This document shows positions 57,370 through 64,000 of a DNA stretch of 64,000 bases, piece after piece. Under the pieces are notes generated by a model that was not told the origin of the DNA, ran no database searches, and was given only the letters and a program-made list of their open reading frames with translations. The stretch covers positions 186,001 to 250,000 of the forward strand of contig JAANYP010006399.1 in NCBI GenBank assembly GCA_020465985.1, in the 5' to 3' direction. The position numbers and the translations under genes were made by a program. This stretch comes from Centrapalus pauciflorus (lineage: Eukaryota; Streptophyta; Magnoliopsida; Asterales; Asteraceae). The first letter of the stretch is position 1. Each line of letters opens with the position of its first letter.

Positions 57370-59381
57370 TGTGACACCCTTGCCACAACAACCACCAATT
57401 ACAATACACCCAGGATTAATCATCAACATGCAATAACATAATGATCTGATAACCTAAATTTAAGTGCGGAAGCATTAAAACATAAATAAAGTGGTGCAAC
57501 AAGTGTTAAACACCCTACGGTGCTATCAGGTACCAAGTCTAGGTCTACACACCCATACATTTATTACAATCATCCAGAATATATTACAACATTTGTCCCA
57601 CAACATAATTACCGATTAAATAGCAGATATCTTCCAAATCTTCCAAATCGACCTAACTAGAAGGTCCAGCTGTAGATTTCCCCTTTCCTGTAAAAATACA
57701 ACAACTAAAACGTAAGCGAATGCTTAGTGAATACATAGATTGCGCATATTATAAATATTTATGAAGCCTAAGAGTAACCCCGACGACAAACGTCGTATAC
57801 TCTCTTCGTACACCAAGTACGGACCAGAGCCGCAGCCCCTTCGAGCCCAAGGCTCGGCATTTACACATACCATCTGAGACAAACGAACGATCGGGGATGA
57901 CATACTGCCTACCGGACCTGGAGGGATCAGCTCCAGCGTCATATAGCGCAGTAACATCAGAGTAATCGATGCGACCCACCGGTCCATCACTAGATGCACA
58001 ACAATCGAACGGACATGCAACAAGTAAGAATGTGCATCTAAATCTACGCAAGTTAGTAGAAATCCAACCAAACAAGTGAAACAACAGGTCTCAGCAGGCA
58101 AAGCTTAACATAAATCAGATATAATCATGCGAAATCTACTGTACTCACAGTGGGTGCGTATTATCTTTAAACCGATATTATTTCTCTTCGGGCTTTCAAC
58201 CGGATTCCACCAAGTACCCCACTGTGGGTTAAACAACTCCACAAGGGACCTGTTATTATCAATTACAACAATTCCTCGTATCATTATCCATTTAGTTCCA
58301 TAATAATCAAGTTTCGTAAATTTGACGATATTTTCCCCCATTTCGGGTTTATATCCAAATTCGAACTATAACTAAGTTTGTACCCATTTCATGTTCATAC
58401 ATTGTTCTTTATATAACACATGACATTTTATGTGTTGTTTATGAGTTTCATTCAAAATACACAAGCCTAGAAAGTAGTATTCACAATTTTAGGCATTAAA
58501 CTCGAATTTAATGGGTTAGATTCGAAATTTATCATCAGATTCGAACCCAACCATCAGATTCGAACCATACTTCGAATCTAATGTCAGATTCGAACTGGTC
58601 CTTCGAGTCTATCATCAGATTCGAACCCCCCCTTAGAATCTGATGGTACACCTTCGAATCTAGCACCAAACTCGAGTCTGTTCTTACATTTCGACTCTGT
58701 TCTTGACATATTCGAGTCTGTTCATCATTTCAACTTAAATCCTTCATTTCTAAGGCCTAAAATCAGTGTTATATCATGTATGATGCATATATTCGATTCT
58801 ACTATGCATATAGTATCATAATCCAGCAACATTTCAAGCAAAACAAACTTAAATTTGCATAAAATGATAGATTCGAATTCTTGTTCTTCAAAACCGAAAC
58901 CATAAACTTAAAAAGGTTCGATTCTTACCTCAATTCGTATGAAATCTGAAATCCGTTTGTAGATTGCTGTTGTACTCCTCGATATCTTTCCGATGACGTA
59001 TAATTCTCGAAAATCCGACGGTCGGTTTGTGATTTATCTTAGAGAGATGTAGAGAGAAAATTTCTAGAGAGATAGAGTAGAGAGAGAGTGTAAACTAGAA
59101 AATGAAGCCTATTGCCCTTTATATACTACTTTCGTCATTTTGCACATTTCACCACTCGACTTAACCGGTTTCATAAAATACTGATTTAATCTTAGATATA
59201 TCATAAATAGCTTTTAAATTCATAATAATCCACAAAATTGATTCTGAATTCAATTTTCTCAAAATAGCAACAAACTTTGCTAAATATCCAATATGCATAA
59301 TAATCGCCCAAATTCAACTTAAATACATAACTTTCCACCCAATTAATCAAAATACATCAAAATAAGTCCGAGGATGTTACA
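57370..59381 (-). repeat. Tek-2 3' LTR
   Basis: On the minus strand it starts TGTAACATCCTCGGAC, like the Tek-1 LTR, and ends GGGTGTCACA (plus-strand TGTGACACCC at 57370); 2012 bp. A TATA box (minus TATATAAAG, 59117-59125) precedes an AG/CT-rich leader. Repeated CAGATTCGAAC phrases lie at 58490-58690. Short minus-strand frames at 57724-58341 are not supported as genes. Confidence 0.93.
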
Positions 59382-59400
59382 GCATGGGCTCCACCACGCT
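59382..59400 (-). other. Tek-2 polypurine tract
   Basis: The minus strand reads GTGGTGGAGCCCATGC immediately before the LTR. The matching tract in Tek-1 is GGCGGAGCCCATGC, with the same spacing to the LTR. Confidence 0.8.
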
Positions 59401-59417
59401 CAACTTCGTCCTCGAAG

Positions 59418-62400
59418 TTACTCGGACTCAAACAACTTCGGATACTTTCTTAACATTTCCGACTTAGCTTCCCACGTATGATTTGCTCCTTTATGATGCT
59501 TCCAGCGTATAAGCACCATTTCTATCTCCTTGCTCCTTAATTTCTTCAACTTAGTATCCAGTACACACTCCGGCTCTTCAACATACCGAAGCCTTTCATC
59601 AACTTGTAGTTCAGTATGGTCGGCCCAATCCTCGTTTCCAGTGTTAAACGATTTTCGAAGATTCCCAACGTGAAATACTGGATGTACGCCCGACATCCCT
59701 TCAGGCAATTCTAATCGATATGACTGATTTCCAACTTTTTCAACAATCTTAAAGGGTCCGACAAATCTCGGAGCCAATTTGCCCCTCTTAACAAAACGAG
59801 TAACACCCCTCATGGGTGATACTTTCAAATAGACCCAGTCATTCACTTCAAAATTGATCGGCTTGTGCCTCCGATCATAGTAGCTTTTCTGACGATCCTG
59901 GGCCGCCTTCATGTTCTGCCTAATCAACTGTATCTTCTCGTTTGTTTCCTGAAGCAAGGCCGGCCCAGCGATTGGTGTTTCACCCGTTTCTCTCCAACAT
60001 GTAGGAGTCCTACATTTCCTTCCATACAAAGCCTCGAAAGGAGCTTTCTTGATCGTAGCGTGGTAACTGTTGTTATACGAAAATTCTATGAGTGGCAGAT
60101 GATCGTCCCAATTGCCACCGAGATCTAACACACACGATCTCATCATGTCTTCAAGCGTTAAGATGGTCCGCTCACTCTGACCATCAGTTTGCGGGCGGTA
60201 AGCTGTACTCATTGCTATCCTTGTCCCTAACCCTTCTTGCAAAGCCGACCAAAAATTTGAAGTAAACCGGCTGTCCCGGTCCGATACTATGGACTTAGGC
60301 ACTCCATGCCTAGAAACAATCTCGTCCATATATATTTTAGCCAACTTTTCTAAAGAGTAACTTTCTCTTATCGGTATAAAATGTGCAGACTTAGTTAATC
60401 TATCGACTATCACCCAAACTGCATCATGTTGACGCCTAGTCTTCGGCAGTTTTGTAACAAAATCCATAGTAATGTGCTCCCACTTCCATTCCGGAATGGG
60501 AAGCGGTTGCAGACTGCCATAAGGTTGCTGATGCTCGGCCTTTACCAACTGACAAGTTCGGCATCTTTCTACATATTGTCCTATGTCCCTCTTCAATCCC
60601 GGCCACCAAAAGTCTGCCTTTAAGTCGTTGTACATCTTTGTGCTCCCGGGATGTACAGAAAACTTAGATTGATGTGCCTCCTCAACGATCACATTTCTCA
60701 TACTACCATATTTCGGCACCCAAATTCTTCCATAAATTCCTTTCAATCCCGACTCACTTGTTTCCATGTTCTTAACTTGTACTTTAATATCCTCAGCACC
60801 AATATTTTCATCTTCCAAGGCTTCTTCCTGAGCGGCCTTGACATCATCAATTATCGTGGAGGTCAGCATTGTAGACGTCATCATATAACAGAAATCTTTA
60901 GCGTACGCTTTCCGGCTCAAGGCATCGGCTACTACATTAGCCTTCCCGGGGTGATAAAGGATTTCACAATCATAATCCTTTATTAACTCCATTGATCGTC
61001 TCTGCCTCATATTGAGCTCCTTCTGACTGAAAATATATTTCAAACTCTTATGGTCCGTGTATAATTGGCACTTAGTCCCGTAAAGATAATGCCTCCATAA
61101 CTTCAATGCGAATGTTACCGCAGTTAACTCGAGATCATGAGTCGAATAATTCTTCTCATGCTGCTTCAACTGTCTTGAAGCATACGCTCTAACCTTCCCA
61201 CGCTGCATCAATACAGCACCTAATCCCAACCTTGAAGCATCGGTATACACCACGAAGTCCTCATTACCTTCCGGTAAAGCAAGTATCGGTGCTTCACTCA
61301 AAGTTTTCTTCAAAACTTCAAACGCCTCTTGTTGCACAGTTTCCCATATAAACGGTGCATTCTTCTTCGTTAAAGCAGTCAAAGGAACTGCAACCTTAGA
61401 AAAATCTTTGATAAATCTCCGATAGTATCCTGCCAACCCAAGAAAACTCCTGATTTCCGTAGCTGATTGTGGCGGTTCCCAATTTCTTATAGCCTCAACT
61501 TTAGCTGGATCAACCGAAATCCCAGCTCCAGATATAACATGTCCTAGAAACTGTATCTGTTTTAGCCAAAACTCGCACTTTGAGAACTTGGCGTACAACC
61601 TTTCTTTTCTTAACAACTCCAACAGTTCTCTCAGATGTTCAGCATGTTCTGCTTCAGACTTAGAATATACCAGTATATCATCAATAAACACTATCACCGC
61701 CTTATCCAACATCGGTCTACAAACCCTATTCATCAAGTCCATAAAGACAGCCGGGGCATTGGTTAACCCAAAAGGCATAACCAAGAACTCGTAATGCCCA
61801 TAACGTGTCCTAAATGCTGTCTTAGGCACATCCTCTTCTCGAACTTTCAGTTGATGGTACCCTGATCTCAGATCAATCTTAGAAAATACACAAGCGCCAT
61901 GTAACTGATCAAACAAGTCGTCTATCCTCGGCAGAGGATACTTGTTCTTAATCGTCAATTTATTCAGCTCCCGGTAATCTATGCACATCCTCATCGTGCC
62001 ATCTTTCTTCTTTACAAACAGTACCGGAGCTCCCCACGGCGATGAACTCGGCCGAATGAAGCCCTTGTCCAATAACTCTTGAAGTTGTGTCATCATTTCT
62101 TTCATCTCGGTTGGGGCAAGACGATAAGGAGAACGAGCTACCGGTGCAGCTCCGGGGATCAGATCAATTCGAAACTCAACTTGTCTCTCAGGCGGCACGC
62201 CAGACAAGTCTTCCGGAAACACATCCGGGAATTGTGAAACAACTGGCACATCGGCCAAAGTTCTCTTCTCTGCCTTAGCATCAATCGCATATGCTAAGTA
62301 CGCATCACATCCCTTTGCAACAAGCTTTCGAGCTTTTGCAATAGTAAGCAAACACAGATCCCCGCTTCTCCTATCCCCATATATACATATCTCACGCCCC

Positions 62401-63974
62401 TCCGGGGTAGTTATCTTTATCATTCGGCTCTTACACACTATGTGGGTTTCATTCTCGATCAACCAGTCCATCCCGACTATGACATCAAACTCACTGAATT
62501 CTATCGGTATCAAGTCCAAATTGAAGACTACATCTTCAATTACTAACGTGCAGTTACGGTAGACATGATCTACTTTTACAAGAGTGTTGCTAGCAGTTTC
62601 TATATCAAGAACAGCAGATAATCTAGATAGTGGCATGGCAAGTCTTTGTGCAAACATAGTAGAAACAAACGACCTATTGGCACCCGAATCAAATAAAACT
62701 CGTGCAGGCATAGAATTAACTATGAACGTACCCGTGACGACCTCCGGATTTTCCCTTGCCTCCTCTGCAGTTATCTGAAAAGCACGAGCAGGTGCCCTTT
62801 GAGACTGACCCCGGCAGTTAACTGAACCACCACTCGAACCTCCAGACGAGCGTGTTGATGATGGGACAGCAGCCGTTGGAGCATTCTTTCTACAATTTCT
62901 GCTATAGTGACCCCACACCCCACACTTATAGCAAGCATCACCCTTCCTTGGGCAGTCATTCTGAAAATGTCCCAGCTCCCCACAGCAAAAACAAGCACGT
63001 CCGTTAGGGCATTTGCCAAAATGCTCCAGATGACATTTATTGCAATATTGCGGCTCAGTGTTGATGGAGTATGCACGCGCACGACCGCGATCAGATGAAC
63101 CAGATTGTCGGCGATACGACTGTTGAGGTGAGTATTGTGAAGACCGGGAAGAACCAGAATATCCTCCCTCCCTTTGGCGCTTCGGCGGTGACGGCTGTGT
63201 CGGATTGGTGGAAGCAGCAGCAGACCCAACAGAGTAGCCTGACATAACCAAAATCTGCTCTACATTTCTGGCAGCCTCAAGTAAGCCAGCAAATGTAGGG
63301 TAACGAACATTGCTCATGACCCTCCTTATTTCAATGTCAAGACCAGCCTCGAACCTGGTCACTTTCCTCTCTTCAGTGTCCACCTGATGAGGTGCGAACA
63401 GACTTAACCTCGTGAACTCCACAGCATATTGGGACACCGTCTTAGTCCCCTGTACCAGTGCCATGAACTTTGCTTCCAATCTCCGGCGCTCATCAACCGG
63501 ACAGTACTGCTGAGTGAACAGATCCTTGAACTCAGCCCAAGTCATAACAGAAATCTTCTCCAATGTCAAAGCGTTCACCATGGCATTCCACCACATAATT
63601 GCGTCATTAGTGAACATAGCAGTAGCATAGCGAACCATGTCCTTCTCAGCACAGTCGCTGATTCGGAATGTTCGTTCAGTTGCTGTTATCCATTCCAGCG
63701 CGGCAACAGCATCTCCTAGTCCATTAAACTCCACAGCTCCATTTCCTTTAAAGTCCTTAAAATGACAACCTCGGGGTTTGTTAGATGACCCAGTGTTGTC
63801 ATCTTGTTCCTCATTGTTACCCCCTTCCTTCTCCTTGTTCTTTCTCTTTTCCTCTCTTCTTTTAGCATCGGCCTCATCTCGAGCCCGAAACTGTTCTTGA
63901 ATCATTCGATTCTGCTCAGCCATCATGGCTAGCATCATCTCTCTGGCTTCCTCAGGTGTCATTCCTCCAGACAT
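59418..63974 (-). CDS. Tek-2 gag-pol polyprotein (1518 aa, intact)
   Basis: One open frame. Gag core about residues 70-245 (ALEWITATERTFRIS; AIMWWNAMV); three Cys/His knuckles at 311-322, 328-341 and 348-361; protease LFDSGANRSF with D429; RT about 600-800 with catalytic FIDD 763-766; RNase H with D912, E949 and D974; integrase zinc H1101, H1108, C1138, C1141 and core D1171, D1232, E1268 (exactly 35 residues between the last two); C-terminal chromodomain about 1460-1515 (VLIRWKHHKGANHTWE). All catalytic residues are present, so the protein could be active. The start at 63974 fits a gag Met followed by SGGMTPEE. Plant Tekay-like elements normally encode one such polyprotein. Confidence 0.96.
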   Translation of the reverse strand: MSGGMTPEEAREMMLAMMAEQNRMIQEQFRARDEADAKRREEKRKNKEKEGGNNEEQDDNTGSSNKPRGCHFKDFKGNGAVEFNGLGDAVAALEWITATERTFRISDCAEKDMVRYATAMFTNDAIMWWNAMVNALTLEKISVMTWAEFKDLFTQQYCPVDERRRLEAKFMALVQGTKTVSQYAVEFTRLSLFAPHQVDTEERKVTRFEAGLDIEIRRVMSNVRYPTFAGLLEAARNVEQILVMSGYSVGSAAASTNPTQPSPPKRQREGGYSGSSRSSQYSPQQSYRRQSGSSDRGRARAYSINTEPQYCNKCHLEHFGKCPNGRACFCCGELGHFQNDCPRKGDACYKCGVWGHYSRNCRKNAPTAAVPSSTRSSGGSSGGSVNCRGQSQRAPARAFQITAEEARENPEVVTGTFIVNSMPARVLFDSGANRSFVSTMFAQRLAMPLSRLSAVLDIETASNTLVKVDHVYRNCTLVIEDVVFNLDLIPIEFSEFDVIVGMDWLIENETHIVCKSRMIKITTPEGREICIYGDRRSGDLCLLTIAKARKLVAKGCDAYLAYAIDAKAEKRTLADVPVVSQFPDVFPEDLSGVPPERQVEFRIDLIPGAAPVARSPYRLAPTEMKEMMTQLQELLDKGFIRPSSSPWGAPVLFVKKKDGTMRMCIDYRELNKLTIKNKYPLPRIDDLFDQLHGACVFSKIDLRSGYHQLKVREEDVPKTAFRTRYGHYEFLVMPFGLTNAPAVFMDLMNRVCRPMLDKAVIVFIDDILVYSKSEAEHAEHLRELLELLRKERLYAKFSKCEFWLKQIQFLGHVISGAGISVDPAKVEAIRNWEPPQSATEIRSFLGLAGYYRRFIKDFSKVAVPLTALTKKNAPFIWETVQQEAFEVLKKTLSEAPILALPEGNEDFVVYTDASRLGLGAVLMQRGKVRAYASRQLKQHEKNYSTHDLELTAVTFALKLWRHYLYGTKCQLYTDHKSLKYIFSQKELNMRQRRSMELIKDYDCEILYHPGKANVVADALSRKAYAKDFCYMMTSTMLTSTIIDDVKAAQEEALEDENIGAEDIKVQVKNMETSESGLKGIYGRIWVPKYGSMRNVIVEEAHQSKFSVHPGSTKMYNDLKADFWWPGLKRDIGQYVERCRTCQLVKAEHQQPYGSLQPLPIPEWKWEHITMDFVTKLPKTRRQHDAVWVIVDRLTKSAHFIPIRESYSLEKLAKIYMDEIVSRHGVPKSIVSDRDSRFTSNFWSALQEGLGTRIAMSTAYRPQTDGQSERTILTLEDMMRSCVLDLGGNWDDHLPLIEFSYNNSYHATIKKAPFEALYGRKCRTPTCWRETGETPIAGPALLQETNEKIQLIRQNMKAAQDRQKSYYDRRHKPINFEVNDWVYLKVSPMRGVTRFVKRGKLAPRFVGPFKIVEKVGNQSYRLELPEGMSGVHPVFHVGNLRKSFNTGNEDWADHTELQVDERLRYVEEPECVLDTKLKKLRSKEIEMVLIRWKHHKGANHTWEAKSEMLRKYPKLFESE

Positions 63975-64000
63975 GTTCTGAAAATATAAACATATAACTT
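63975..64000 (-). other. Tek-2 leader upstream of gag
   Basis: Only 26 bases of leader are visible; the primer site and 5' LTR are outside the window. Confidence 0.6.

Larger units (their letters stand above)
57370..64000 (-). mobile_element. Tek-2: Tekay-like Ty3/gypsy chromovirus, apparently intact, running off the window
   Basis: 3' LTR (57370-59381), purine tract (59382-59400) and a single uninterrupted gag-pol frame (63974-59418). The 5' LTR lies beyond base 64000. It is inserted in Sire-3 gag just after GATGTAC. Protein sequence is close to Tek-1 but undamaged, and it is the innermost insertion of the stack. Confidence 0.95.

Noticed and set aside
57724..58341. Two or three minus-strand frames of 78-125 codons
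   Set aside because: They lie entirely inside the Tek-2 3' LTR and overlap one another; no recognisable product.

Overview
The window looks like an AT-rich, repeat-dominated intergenic block of a flowering plant, probably a eudicot. The evidence is one intron-containing xyloglucan endotransglucosylase/hydrolase (XTH) gene surrounded by plant Ty3/gypsy (Tat and chromodomain-bearing Tekay-like) and Ty1/copia (SIRE-like) LTR retrotransposons, a Helitron, MITEs and other DNA-transposon-like repeats. The species cannot be named from the sequence. No rRNA, tRNA or CRISPR was seen. The only convincing host gene is the XTH at 32529-33709; all other coding sequence belongs to mobile elements. Labels used here: Tat-1, Tat-2, Tek-1, Tek-2, Sire-1, Sire-2, Sire-3.

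Left part (1-25 kb). Positions 1-4493 are the 3' end of a plus-strand Tat-lineage element (Tat-1): a 29-bp minisatellite, a decayed antisense ORF, a 39-bp minisatellite and a 3' LTR. After a gene-poor stretch comes a family of non-coding repeats (three copies, 6.86-21.2 kb) rich in imperfect TTCTA..TAGAA palindromes. Its first copy is split by a complete but heavily mutated Tekay-like element (Tek-1, 7146-16261, 5-bp target duplication CATGT). Positions 21.4-24.96 kb are a large foldback inverted repeat split by a solo LTR (22086-23944, target duplication TATGT).

Middle (25-35.7 kb). A non-coding Helitron-like element (about 25098-32217) carries a 1293-bp unit repeated about 2.6 times and ends with a hairpin plus CTAG, about 200 bp upstream of the XTH TATA box. 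The XTH gene has three exons, a signal peptide, the GH16 active-site motif and a (TC)n tract in its 5' leader. A pyrimidine-rich non-coding stretch follows.

Right part (35.7-64 kb). This is one nested retrotransposon stack. Tat-2 (minus) is interrupted by Sire-1 (minus), Sire-1 by Sire-2 (minus, nearly complete, with an env-like extra ORF), Sire-2 by Sire-3 (plus, inside the Sire-2 5' LTR), and Sire-3 by Tek-2 (minus). Tek-2 has a single uninterrupted 1518-codon gag-pol and runs out of the window, so it should be the youngest insertion. A 306-bp hAT-type MITE lies inside the Sire-2 extra ORF.

I did not find a clearly new biological system. The most unusual signals are: antisense, apparently intron-containing ORFs in both Tat elements; a 91-bp GT..AG intron-like insertion at a codon boundary in the Tek-1 reverse transcriptase; a likely internal promoter for the Sire-2 env-like ORF, together with a MITE whose removal restores its frame; palindrome-rich LTRs in four families; and a Helitron with a triplicated captured segment next to a gene promoter.
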